From JANNWF01 sp052390415 (lineage in GTDB: Bacteria; Pseudomonadota; Gammaproteobacteria; Xanthomonadales; Xanthomonadaceae): a DNA stretch of 64,000 nucleotides. The position numbers were made by a program, and so were the translations under genes. Shown here one piece after another: positions 25,395 through 35,409 of the stretch. Location: the NCBI GenBank assembly GCA_052390415.1, contig JBQTGY010000033.1, forward strand, positions 86,999 to 150,998, written 5' to 3'. The stretch's first letter is position 1, and each line of letters opens with the position of its first letter. The notes under the pieces are model-generated. The model was not told where the DNA came from. It did not search any database and saw nothing but the letters and a program-made list of their open reading frames with translations.

Positions 25395-26651
25395 TCAGCC
25401 ATGCAGTGAGCGATCCCGCACCCACCCCGGAAATGAACTTGCCTCCATCGGCCGGGCGATGAAATAACCCTGCGCGATATCGCAACCCACCCGTCGCAAC
25501 AGATCCCAGTCCTCTTGCGTTTCCGCACCTTCTGCCACTGACGTGATGCGCAGCTTGCGCGCCATTTCCAGACTCGATTCAAGGATGAGTCGGCTCGATT
25601 CATGCTGGTTGGCGTGCATCACGAAGGACTGGTCGATCTTGAGTTCACTGAACGGTATTCGGGTCAGCTGCTGCATGGACGAATAACCGGTGCCGTAATC
25701 GTCGATGGAAAGGCCAAAGCCCTTCATGCGCAGGCGGGCGAGGTTTTCGAGCACCCGGCCGACTTCGGTCATCGCCGCCGACTCCGTGACTTCAAGAATG
25801 ATGTGCTGCGGATCCAGCCCCTGGTTCTTGACTTGCCAGGTAATGGCATCGGCAATGGAGACGTCGCCCAACAGCTTCACCGACAGGTTCACGGACAGAT
25901 TGATGTCGAGACCGGCGGCGCGCCAGATCCGACCGTGCGCCGCGCTCTTGGCCAACATGATCCAGGTCAGCTCAGCGATGCGATCACGCGATTCCAGCAG
26001 GTCAATGAAGGCGTGCGGACTGACCATGCCATGCAGCGGATGCCGCCAACGTGCCAAGGCTTCAGCGCCACAGACCCGCCCGCTGGCCAGTTCAATCTTG
26101 GGCTGGAAGAATGGCTCGAATTCGTCGTTTTCCAGCCCGCGCAACACATCCTGCAAGCTGTAGCTGGAGACCTCTGCCTTGTCACGCGGCGTGCCGTGTT
26201 TGTTCGGATAGTGCAGTTCGATCAACTCGGCAAGCCGTTGTCGCGACGCTGGCTTCTCGATGGTGCCCAACAGCCGCACTCCGTAAGCCGCGCACATGGT
26301 CTCGATCGAATCCAGCAAGGCACGGCTGAGGCTGCTGCTGATGATGATTGACGAGCCCACCTGGGCTTGCGCCAGGGACCGGATCAGCGCCATGCCATCC
26401 ATGTCCGGCATATCAATGTCGGTGACGATGAGATCGAACGGATGTTCAAGCTCCTGACTGATTTCGATGGCGGCGCGCCCATTGCTCGCCTCGCAGACAC
26501 CCTTGGCACCGAGCGACTCCAGCATCTGCACCATCATCGCGCGCTGAAACTCGTGGTCCTCGGCCACCAGGAACAGCAATCCCCGCGCTGGCTGCATGGC
26601 GTCGACAGGGCGGCCTGACGCTGACGCCTCGAGCACGCCGGCCTCGGCCAT
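25395..26651 (-). CDS. Response regulator with EAL phosphodiesterase domain
   Basis: 418 residues: a receiver domain (about 20-145; AEDHEF acidic pocket, phospho-Asp in LIVTDIDMPDMDG) followed by an EAL domain (about 165-415). EAL catalytic residues appear intact: AEALARW, the Asn of LSVNLSV, ILEVTES, the metal-binding SIDDYGTGYSS, ELKIDQSF and SVAEGAET. It should degrade c-di-GMP under phosphorylation control. The start is uncertain: ATG 26651 lies 4 bp after the stop of the receiver-HPt gene, while ATG 26684 would overlap that gene by 29 bp. The tight junction implies co-translation with the receiver-HPt protein. The fold and active-site spacing resemble RocR/PvrR-type regulators. Confidence 0.88.
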   Translation of the reverse strand: MAEAGVLEASASGRPVDAMQPARGLLFLVAEDHEFQRAMMVQMLESLGAKGVCEASNGRAAIEISQELEHPFDLIVTDIDMPDMDGMALIRSLAQAQVGSSIIISSSLSRALLDSIETMCAAYGVRLLGTIEKPASRQRLAELIELHYPNKHGTPRDKAEVSSYSLQDVLRGLENDEFEPFFQPKIELASGRVCGAEALARWRHPLHGMVSPHAFIDLLESRDRIAELTWIMLAKSAAHGRIWRAAGLDINLSVNLSVKLLGDVSIADAITWQVKNQGLDPQHIILEVTESAAMTEVGRVLENLARLRMKGFGLSIDDYGTGYSSMQQLTRIPFSELKIDQSFVMHANQHESSRLILESSLEMARKLRITSVAEGAETQEDWDLLRRVGCDIAQGYFIARPMEASSFPGWVRDRSLHG

Positions 26652-26655
26652 CGAA

Positions 26656-27573
26656 TCAGATGGCGAGTTGATTGAGGTAATCATTGAGTCGTTTGAGTTC
26701 CAAATGAAAGCGTGGAAGCAGCGCGGATACGCGGTCGGCGTCATAGGTATGTGCGGCCGCTTCCAGCTCGGCGCAGATCTGCGCGAAAGCGCTCGCACCC
26801 ACCAACCGGCTTGCGCCCTTGATGCGATGGGCCGCGTGCATGATCGCCGTCGCATTTCCCGCGGTAATGGCCTGCCACAGGCCGCTGACATCCTGTGAGT
26901 TGACGCGATGAAACAGCGCCAGGGCGCGTCGGTTGGCTACGGCATCACCGCCGGTAAGGCGCTGCAAGACGTTGCTGTCGAGCACGGCATGATCGAGTGC
27001 GGACAGGTCGCGCTCGCGCACCATTGGCGGCCCGTCGATGGCTGGCGTGGGCACGCTCGCTGGCGTGGCCTGCAGTGTGGACTGCCGTTCGGACGTGGGT
27101 AACCAGTGCTCGATCAACTGCCGCAAGGCGCTCAGGTCGGTGGGTTTTTCAAGCCGCCCGTCCATGCCGGCGGCGCTGCAAAGTTCGGCCTCGCCCGCTT
27201 GCTCGCTGGCGGTAAACGCGATGATCGGCAGTCGCGGCGACCCGCTTGCCGCCTCCAGCGAACGCACCTGTCGGCTCAACTCATAGCCGTTCAATACCGG
27301 CATGTTGCAGTCGGTGATCAACACGCTGTAATGCCGGCGCTGCATCGCCAGCAACGCCTGCTCACCGTGCTCGGCGGTATCCGCGTGATAACCCAACACC
27401 CGCAACTGCCGCTGCAAGACCACCCGATTGATCAGATGATCGTCGACGATCAACAGCAATCGGTGGTCAGGTGCCGCCGGTAGTTCCGAAAGCACGGGTC
27501 TCACGCCAGGGGCCGCTGACGTAGCGACGATAGGCGGCATGCTTGCGACTGAGTGCATAGCGGCGTGGTCCAT
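26656..27573 (-). CDS. Receiver-HPt signalling protein
   Basis: 305 residues: a receiver domain (about 35-155; LLIVDDHLINRVVL, phospho-Asp in VLITDCNMPVLNG, Lys in GRLEKPTDL) and a C-terminal HPt domain (about 205-300) with the phosphorylatable histidine in IMHAAHRIKGASRLVGA. The order matches the C-terminus of hybrid kinases such as BvgS/EvgS without the kinase, so this is a phosphorelay intermediate that needs a separate kinase. No histidine kinase gene is adjacent. The likely acceptor is the receiver-EAL protein encoded immediately downstream. ATG 27573 is used; a TTG at 27576 or ATG at 27558 is also possible, and no strong ribosome binding site is visible. Confidence 0.85.
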   Translation of the reverse strand: MDHAAMHSVASMPPIVATSAAPGVRPVLSELPAAPDHRLLLIVDDHLINRVVLQRQLRVLGYHADTAEHGEQALLAMQRRHYSVLITDCNMPVLNGYELSRQVRSLEAASGSPRLPIIAFTASEQAGEAELCSAAGMDGRLEKPTDLSALRQLIEHWLPTSERQSTLQATPASVPTPAIDGPPMVRERDLSALDHAVLDSNVLQRLTGGDAVANRRALALFHRVNSQDVSGLWQAITAGNATAIMHAAHRIKGASRLVGASAFAQICAELEAAAHTYDADRVSALLPRFHLELKRLNDYLNQLAI

Positions 27574-27989
27574 CAAGGGTTGGTCAACAAGAGCAGGTCG
27601 CCAACGTCACGAACGATCCGTGACGCCGGATGGCTGGAGCCAATTCAGAGACTCGTCCTTGGTATAGGTGTCGCGACGGCGGCAGAGTTCGCACCCTGGG
27701 GATGTCGGTTCTGAGGCTGGAAGTTATGTAGCGTTCATCCAGCGTCGCTGGGTGACGACCCGGAGGCGGGTTTTTGGTTTCGCCGCCGCAGTCAACCCTC
27801 TGAAGTCGCCGGCAAATTTCGGGCTGGCTTCAGTCGAGGCAGCTTTCGAGTGAATGCGGTCCTTGGCGGGCCACAGACCTGCGCGGTTGAGGGGTGGCTC
27901 ATTGCGCTGGAAAATTGATCTCAGGCGCGTCGATGGCACCCGCAGGCGCGCACACAAGTCGACGTTCTGTGCACAGTCACACTTCCGGC
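27574..27989. other. Intergenic region without a convincing gene
   Basis: Both strands have short open frames of about 60-90 codons (27668-27853 plus, 27724-27993 minus) with poor composition and no ribosome binding site. No tRNA, terminator or repeat was recognised. The promoter of the receiver-HPt operon is presumably at its left end. Confidence 0.5.
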
Positions 27990-29153
27990 TCATGAAGCTG
28001 GCGCGCTCCCACCCATATCTCGGTCATCGGCAATGAGGGTCTGCCAACACTTCTGCAAGGCAAGCGCGCCCAACCAATCATGGTGAAATCGTGCCGACGC
28101 GTCCGCGAGTTGTGCCAGCCGAGCGGGATCGTCGCGCAACTCCCGTAGTGCGCCCAACAAAGCGCCGGGATCGGCATTCACCGTCAAGGCAGGCAGACTT
28201 GGCACACCCGCCGGAAGCGAATAATTCCGTTGGGTAACCACTGCCTTGCCTGCGGCAAGCGCCAAGTACACCTTGAATGGCAACACGCGAGCGGCTTTGC
28301 CCTCGCCGCCAAAAACCCCCAGACAGACGTCGCATGCGGCGATCCGCGCAGCCAATGCGTCAATCGACATCCAGCTGCGCTCCCACAGCACGGGTGCGCG
28401 ATTGGGGTCTTTGAGCAACTGATCCAGCAATGCAGCCTCCTGACCATCGCCCACCAAGTGAAAGCTCAATCCCGAATCGCCGGCCGCCGAGCGGATGGCC
28501 TCAGCCAACACCGAAATACCGTGCAAGGGAATGAGGGTGCCAATGAAAAGCACGTGCAGCGGCTGCGCGACGAGGCGCGGCTTGCACGGCAACGCTAGAA
28601 AGGGAGCGTCCTCGATAGCGAGTGGGAACGCGCGCACGCGCCGCGAATCCAGCCGAAACTCTGCAATCATCCAGTCACGATTGGCGACCGAATCGACGAG
28701 CACGAACTGCGCGGCACGCAGCGCGCGTGCTTCAAAGGCCTTGCAGAGAGTGGCCAATACGTTGGGACCGGTTGTTCGTCGGCGATCCCGAAATGCCGAG
28801 TCCCACAGCGAAATATAGGCGTCAGCAACGATTCGAGGTCGCCAACGCCGTGGCAACCACGAGGCCCACCAAAGCAGGAACACGGACGGATAAGGCGCGT
28901 ATACCAAGGCGCGCGGTCGCAGCAACACCCGCAGCAAGGCCGCAGCGTTGCCAAACAGCAAGCGCAGGCCAAGTGCCAATCGGTTGACCAGCGGGCCGCG
29001 CGTCATCCGCCAAAGATGAACGTGCTCCGGTAACCAATTCGCGTGGTCTTCAACTTCCCAGTCCCCGCTCGTTGCGAGCACACGCATGGTCTGCTCGGCA
29101 TTCGGATAACCGCTGCCACGAAGGCCGACGCCGGCAACGTACAAGCGAGTCAA
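27990..29153 (-). CDS. Glycosyltransferase, GT4-like
   Basis: 387 residues with a GT-B layout. The N-terminal half begins with MTRLYVAGVGLRGSGYPNA, a glycine-rich acceptor-side loop, and the C-terminal half has LHVLFIGTLIPLHGISVLAEA, followed by FHLVGDGQEAALLDQLL and LGVFGGEGKAARVLPFKVYL, the donor-binding region of GT4 enzymes. It probably transfers a sugar from a nucleotide donor to a cell-surface glycan. The start is TTG 29153, overlapping the stop of the upstream methyltransferase gene (TTGA), which indicates translational coupling. With the two methyltransferases it forms a small surface-polysaccharide-like cluster on the minus strand. Confidence 0.82.
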   Translation of the reverse strand: MTRLYVAGVGLRGSGYPNAEQTMRVLATSGDWEVEDHANWLPEHVHLWRMTRGPLVNRLALGLRLLFGNAAALLRVLLRPRALVYAPYPSVFLLWWASWLPRRWRPRIVADAYISLWDSAFRDRRRTTGPNVLATLCKAFEARALRAAQFVLVDSVANRDWMIAEFRLDSRRVRAFPLAIEDAPFLALPCKPRLVAQPLHVLFIGTLIPLHGISVLAEAIRSAAGDSGLSFHLVGDGQEAALLDQLLKDPNRAPVLWERSWMSIDALAARIAACDVCLGVFGGEGKAARVLPFKVYLALAAGKAVVTQRNYSLPAGVPSLPALTVNADPGALLGALRELRDDPARLAQLADASARFHHDWLGALALQKCWQTLIADDRDMGGSAPAS

Positions 29154-29989
29154 TGGGAGCCGTTATCCGATCGCTTGGCGATCAGCACCAGATTCAGCGA
29201 ATGCGTGACCTCGGCTGCTATCTTGATGGCGCGCTCATCGAAGCCATAGTTCGGCTTTTCGCCGCTGACCTCGGCGACCACAGACCTCCCCTGACCCTTG
29301 ATCGCATGCAGCAGATCGAGGCCACGGCGCCTAAGCGTTGCTGGAACGAACGGCAAGGTGAATGGCAGGGTCAGCCATTTGGTGAGGCGATATCGGCGAA
29401 TCTCGACGCCCGCCACTTCCCACTCCGCACCCATCCGCAAACAGGCTTCGATCTGCAGGACCGGCGCGACAATGGCCACCAGACTTTGTGCCGAATACTC
29501 GCGCAGGTGCCACCGGTTCCAGGGCTTCTGGCCCGGCAGCAGACGATGCTGGCGGTCCGGAGTGATGATCAGGATCAGGCCACCGCGGCGCAGCACGCGC
29601 CGCGCTTCGCGCAAGTAAGCGCCCTCGTCGACCACATGCTCGATTACCTGGAATGACAGCACGACGTCGAAGGACTCATCGTCGAATGGCAGTCTCGCGT
29701 CGGCTTCTGCCAACTCGAACTTCAGATTTGGCGCGCTGTGGCGAGCCCTGGCAAAAGCCACCGCATCGGCAGCCACATCGACGCCGATCACGCTTTGCGC
29801 CACCGTAGCCATACGCGCCGCGCCGTAGCCGCTTCCGCACCCCAAGTCGAGCACGCGCTTATCGCGGCAATGCGGCTGAGCATAGTCGTAGCTGGCCGAA
29901 TGGGTCAGGTAAATGACATAGGCGGATCGCGAACGATGATAAGCATCCTCGATCATCCGCTCGCCGGTTGGCTCAAGCTCGGTCCTCAC
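29150..29989 (-). CDS. SAM-dependent class I methyltransferase
   Basis: 279 residues. The SAM-binding fold shows motif I VLDLGCGSGYGAARMA (about 50-65), motif II VIGVDVAADAV, an acidic loop FELAEADARLPFDDESFDVV and FQVIEHV, typical of the Methyltransf_11/UbiE group. A C-terminal helical part follows. The GTG at 29989 is chosen because GGGAGGAGG lies just upstream; the frame is open to 30130 but that part is low-quality protein. The stop overlaps the glycosyltransferase start. The acceptor is not predictable, but the neighbourhood suggests a sugar or glycolipid. Confidence 0.82.
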   Translation of the reverse strand: MRTELEPTGERMIEDAYHRSRSAYVIYLTHSASYDYAQPHCRDKRVLDLGCGSGYGAARMATVAQSVIGVDVAADAVAFARARHSAPNLKFELAEADARLPFDDESFDVVLSFQVIEHVVDEGAYLREARRVLRRGGLILIITPDRQHRLLPGQKPWNRWHLREYSAQSLVAIVAPVLQIEACLRMGAEWEVAGVEIRRYRLTKWLTLPFTLPFVPATLRRRGLDLLHAIKGQGRSVVAEVSGEKPNYGFDERAIKIAAEVTHSLNLVLIAKRSDNGSH

Positions 29990-30169
29990 GGCCTCCTCCC
30001 TGCTGAATCGCCTGTGGCCCCATCGCTGCGGCCCACCGCCAAGATGCCCGGAGCTTGCCGTGCCTGATTGCGAACCCGCTGGCCAATCAACCGCGCCCGC
30101 ACGCTTTCTCCGAAGCAACTCCGCGAGCATGCAAAGCGCGTTTGGCCAAGCTGTGTGATCACGTTCTTT

Positions 30170-30994
30170 CTAGCTCGCCACGCCTTCACGCGGAGTCGGC
30201 GCTGCTCGCGCCAAAACCAGGTACCCGCTACCCAGATCCAGGCGGGAAGTCATGGCCTGCAGGACAAAGTTGGCGCGCAAGGCAAGTCGGCCGACCATGC
30301 TGTTCATACGCCCGAACAGCTTCTGATACTCACGGCGATCCACGCCACTTTGGGCTGAAGCCTGCGCAGAAGACGTCGAATCACCCCGTTCCTTCAGCAG
30401 TCTTCGATACGTGCGCACGCCCCACCATTCGGTCAAATTGGCCAACGGAAATCCATAACACTCGAAGTGAAGAATGCTCAGCTGGCGGGAGTTGAACAGT
30501 GACAACAGGTCAACCCGATCATAGCGCCGATAGTGTCCGGCCCACTCGTCGCCGGCGCTCCAGCGCGAGCGGTGCGCGGGAACCGTCAGGCAAAGCAAGC
30601 CACCAGGCTTCAGATAGGTGAGCCACTCGTCGAGCGCCTTGCCGTCTTCTTCAATATGCTCGAGCACATCCAATGCACACAGCAGGTCAAAGTGGCCTTG
30701 CCAACCGGTTTGCGGCGTTGCCACCAGTACTTGGTTGCCGCCTGTCGCTTCGCCGAGTCGCTGCGCCACCGCCAGGGCGGAGGGCGAAGTTTCCAGCCCG
30801 GTGGCGGCGTGTCCGATGGCAGCCAGTTCATCGAGTAGTGCACCGGCGCCGCAGCCAATCTCGAGCAGGCGACCGGCGGGCAGGCGACGCAACACGCGCA
30901 GCACGCGTCGCCGTCGCAACAGATAGCGAATCGGCGGCACCCAACCCAGCACAGGCGCAACCAGGCCAAACAGTGGCGAACGCGTGTACTCCAT
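30170..30994 (-). CDS. SAM-dependent class I methyltransferase
   Basis: 274 residues. Motif I LLEIGCGAGALLDELAAIGH, motif II GLETSPSALAVAQ and post-motif LLCALDVLEHIEEDGKAL define a class I methyltransferase. The C-terminal half (VPAHRSRWSAGDEWAGHYRRY, then a hydrophobic stretch) is like methyltransferases of O-antigen or glycolipid clusters. ATG 30994 (MEYTRSPLFG) is chosen; TTG 31045 would add 17 residues, and neither has a clear ribosome binding site. It is the first gene of the minus-strand group with the second methyltransferase and the glycosyltransferase, separated from the former by 180 bp. Confidence 0.78.
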   Translation of the reverse strand: MEYTRSPLFGLVAPVLGWVPPIRYLLRRRRVLRVLRRLPAGRLLEIGCGAGALLDELAAIGHAATGLETSPSALAVAQRLGEATGGNQVLVATPQTGWQGHFDLLCALDVLEHIEEDGKALDEWLTYLKPGGLLCLTVPAHRSRWSAGDEWAGHYRRYDRVDLLSLFNSRQLSILHFECYGFPLANLTEWWGVRTYRRLLKERGDSTSSAQASAQSGVDRREYQKLFGRMNSMVGRLALRANFVLQAMTSRLDLGSGYLVLARAAPTPREGVAS

Positions 30995-31072
30995 CGAGTG
31001 AGGCGATGCGGGATGCACGTCAGCGAGATCGGGCGCAGGCTTCAAGCGGGTTCACACCGCGATCCAGACCGG

Positions 31073-32950
<1,878 letters not shown>

Positions 32951-33209
32951 GGGTGGACCTTTGCAGTGGACAAAACGGCGAGTCGTTCGTGGGCATTCTA
33001 AAGCGTGCGCCGCGTTCAACACCGAGCATCGTTGCAGACGACCGCCGCCGTCGCATCCGTCAGAATCGATTCAGTGCCATCGGCTCAGTCTGAAGCTCCG
33101 CGCACCGGTCACATCATGCGGGTCTGATCGGGCTGGAAGCGGGCTGGGGTGGGTTTGTCGTCTTCACCCCGGCGCTGGGATTATCCATGGTCCGGTCAAG
33201 GAGAAACCT

Positions 33210-33659
33210 ATGAAGACTGTTCCAACACCTGCTTGGTCGTTGCTTGCTTCTGCACTGTTGCTGGCGGCAACCAGCACGCGTGCCTCGGCCGGCGACAGCT
33301 GTGCACGTGTCAGCACCTTCGATGTGGGCGCACGCGGCGACAATTTGTTTGCGGCGGTGTTGATATCGGTCGACGGCGAACTACCCGGCCCAACCCACGC
33401 CGATTCGTGGCGCATCGAGCCCGGCCCTCACACGCTTTCCGTCGCCGAGGCCATCGATTCCAATCGCTTCTCGGCGATCAACAATCGCGCGCGCGACGGC
33501 AGCCAAGGCAACCGTTACAAGGAACTCACCCTGGTCGCTGAAGCCGGCATGACCTATCGACTGGCCGCGCGCTTTCATCCCGACAAGGCCAATCAGGTCC
33601 GCGGTGGCGGGCATTGGGAGCCGGTGATCTGGAAGACGTCGGCGGAGGCCTGCGGCTGA
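33210..33659 (+). CDS. Small exported protein, DUF-like, unknown function
   Basis: 149 residues with a signal peptide (MKTVPTPAWSLLASALLLAA, cleavage near ASAG, about residue 28). The mature part of about 120 residues is beta-rich, with an RGDNLFAAVLISVDGELPGP strand region, RIEPGPHTLSVAE and YRLAARFHPD, which resembles small PEGA-like or transthyretin-like domains. Two cysteines (after GDS and at the penultimate position) may form a disulphide. Not assigned to a known family. ATG 33210 follows AAGGAGAAACCT, a strong ribosome binding site. A 168-bp repeat element starts 9 bp after its stop. Confidence 0.72.
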   Translation: MKTVPTPAWSLLASALLLAATSTRASAGDSCARVSTFDVGARGDNLFAAVLISVDGELPGPTHADSWRIEPGPHTLSVAEAIDSNRFSAINNRARDGSQGNRYKELTLVAEAGMTYRLAARFHPDKANQVRGGGHWEPVIWKTSAEACG

Positions 33660-33668
33660 CCCCAGTCG

Positions 33669-33836
33669 CTAGTGGGCTGTAACGGATGAAGCGGAAGTGG
33701 GATCGCGACCGGATGGGCGAGATGGACGCCGCTCCGGAGCGAGGCCAATAGCCAAAGCGATTGGCGGAGTGAGGAGCAAGTCCAGCGCGGCCAGACCGAG
33801 CGAGCTACTTTCGATTTGTCCGTTACAGTCCACCAG
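33669..33836. mobile_element. 168-bp terminal-inverted-repeat element, copy A (MITE-like)
   Basis: Left end CTAGTGGGCTGTAACGGA; the reverse complement of the right end is CTGGTGGACTGTAACGGA (16 of 18 identical), and similarity continues inward with gaps to about 38 bp. The core contains a perfect palindrome cgctccggagcg and a gccaat...attggc hairpin. A second copy is at 63841-64000, identical apart from a few substitutions. No open reading frame for a transposase fits. It lies between an exported-protein gene and the YebC-family gene, which are convergent. Confidence 0.8.
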
Positions 33837-33869
33837 TGGCCGCGGAGGCGCTCGTGGAAGTTGCGAGCG

Positions 33870-34565
33870 CTACGCCAAGCCCGCGTAAAGCGTCTGCACA
33901 TCGTCATCCTCATCGATGGCCTGCAGGAAGGCTTCCACTTCCTCGCGCTCGGCGGCACCCAGGCTGACCGGGCTCTTGGGACGGTAGCCGAGATACGCCT
34001 TTTGCACCTCGAATCCGAAATCCGGCAGGCGCTTCTGCACCGCGTCGAGGTCGCTGGGCGCGGTCAGAAACAGCACGCCAGTTTCCTCGACACTGAAATC
34101 GTCGGCGCCTGATTCGATCGCGGCCAGCTCCGGATCGGCATCGGCCGAGTGTGCTTCGGCTTCGATCATGCCGAGGTAGTCAAAATCCCACGACACCGAG
34201 CCGGTGCTGCCGAGTTGGCCCTTGCGAAACAGCACGCGAATGTTGGACACCGTGCGATTCAAGTTGTCCGTCAAACATTCGACGATCACCGGCACCCGAT
34301 GCGGCGCAAAGCCTTCATAGGTGAGTTTTTCGTAGTCGGCGCCACCTTCCAACAGGCCAGCGCCCTTCTTGATGGCGCGTTCCAGCGTCTCGCGTGGCAT
34401 CGAGGCTTTGCGCGCTTGCTCCACCGCCAAACGTAGACGCGAATTCATCGCCGGATCGCTGCCTGCACGCGCGGCAACGGTAATTTCGCGAACCAGTTTG
34501 GTGAACACCAAGCCTCTGGCGCTGGCCGATGTTTCCTTGATCTTGGTTTTCCACTGCGCGCCCAT
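33870..34565 (-). CDS. YebC/PmpR-family (TACO1) protein
   Basis: 231 residues. Family features are an N-terminal helical domain (MGAQWKTKIKETSASARGLVF, TKLVREITVAARAG, NSRLRLAVEQARKASMP), the ERAIKKGAG motif, and the mixed alpha/beta domains with YEGFAPHRVPVIVECLTDNLN and the acidic C-terminus AIDEDDDVQTLYAG. Classical YebC starts MAGHSKWANIKHRK; this shorter N-terminus is that of the YeeN-like subgroup. Family members act in transcription control or relieve ribosome stalling. ATG 34565 has GAGG 9 bp upstream. It lies downstream of the tetR gene on the same strand, 45 bp from it. Confidence 0.9.
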   Translation of the reverse strand: MGAQWKTKIKETSASARGLVFTKLVREITVAARAGSDPAMNSRLRLAVEQARKASMPRETLERAIKKGAGLLEGGADYEKLTYEGFAPHRVPVIVECLTDNLNRTVSNIRVLFRKGQLGSTGSVSWDFDYLGMIEAEAHSADADPELAAIESGADDFSVEETGVLFLTAPSDLDAVQKRLPDFGFEVQKAYLGYRPKSPVSLGAAEREEVEAFLQAIDEDDDVQTLYAGLA

Positions 34566-34610
34566 TGGCACCCGCCTCTGCCTGAGTTAGCCGGGCATTC
34601 TAGCCGCACA

Positions 34611-35264
34611 TCAACGAGGCGCGTAGGCGCGCAGGAACAAATCAACCACCTTGCCAATATGGACCTCGGCCTGCTTGCGAGTGGGTGCTTCGCAGACCCC
34701 AATCAACATGCGCATGTGGCACAGGCCCTTGACCAGACAGAAGAAGTGTCCAGCCGCATCCGCCGCGCTATCAATCTTCAACGATCCGGCCGCATTGGCT
34801 TGCTTCAACAGCACTTCAAACTCACTCAGGATGCGCTGCGGACCCGCCTCGAAGAACAGCGCCGCCAGCTTGCTGTTGGCCGGTGCCTGCGCCGCCATCA
34901 TCCGGTACATGGTCACGGTTTCATCGTTGGTGACCAACTCATGAAATGCGCGTGCGATGGTCAGCAGGCGATCGCGAATGGCCATGCTGCCGGCCGCCCA
35001 CTCGAAGAACGCGTGCGGCAGTTGTTCTTCACAGCGTGCCTTCACGGCTTCCCGAAACAAGGTGTCCTTGTCGCTGAAGTGGCTGTAGACCGTGAGCTTG
35101 GAAACACCCGCCTCGGCCGCGATCGCGTCCATGCTGACGCCGTCGAGCCCGTGGACAGGAAACAGGCGCTTGGCGGCGTCGAGAATCGCTGCGCGCTTCT
35201 CCAGATCCTTCGGTCGGCCGGGGCCGGTCGCCGCCTTCTTGGCGGTTGGCTTCCTGTTGGTCAC
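34611..35264 (-). CDS. TetR-family repressor divergent from RND pump 2
   Basis: 217 residues. The TetR DNA-binding domain is clear: AAILDAAKRLFPVHGLDGVSM, then AIAAEAGVSKLTVYSHF and SDKDTLFREAV. The C-terminal ligand-binding part resembles the AefR-like group. It is divergent from the adaptor and permease genes of pump 2, the usual arrangement for a local repressor relieved by pump substrates. The GTG at 35264 is preferred; a TTG at 35291 would add 9 residues, and the choice is not secure. The A/T-rich spacer probably holds both promoters and the operator. Confidence 0.9.
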   Translation of the reverse strand: MTNRKPTAKKAATGPGRPKDLEKRAAILDAAKRLFPVHGLDGVSMDAIAAEAGVSKLTVYSHFSDKDTLFREAVKARCEEQLPHAFFEWAAGSMAIRDRLLTIARAFHELVTNDETVTMYRMMAAQAPANSKLAALFFEAGPQRILSEFEVLLKQANAAGSLKIDSAADAAGHFFCLVKGLCHMRMLIGVCEAPTRKQAEVHIGKVVDLFLRAYAPR

Positions 35265-35299
35265 CAGAAAAGCGCCCGAACGGATGCGCAAAAAGAATT

Positions 35300-35400
35300 T
35301 TGGATAGACCTGATTTTGGCGGACATCGGGAAATAGTGGACTACTCAGTTCGATAATTTTACTATACCGGCCAGTTCAGATACTACCGCCCATCCGGGCA
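35300..35400. promoter_or_regulatory. Divergent promoter/operator region tetR - RND pump 2
   Basis: The spacer is much richer in A/T than its surroundings (gataattttactatacc). It contains the direct repeat cagttc(g/a) at about 35347 and 35370 and a weak dyad centred on the ccgg in actataccggccagttcag, a plausible TetR-type site over a -10-like tataat relative. Exact promoters cannot be assigned. Confidence 0.4.
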
Positions 35401-35409
35401 GGACCTCGC

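Noticed and set aside
27724..27993. Small minus-strand gene between the HPt and glycosyltransferase genes
   Set aside because: No ribosome binding site, atypical composition and overlap with the glycosyltransferase end; no family recognised.
32951..33140. TPP riboswitch upstream of thiC
   Set aside because: thiC often has one, but the leader shows no CUGAGA plus ACCYUUGAACCUGAUCNGG-type blocks in the minus-strand direction. Covariance-model search of this region would settle it.
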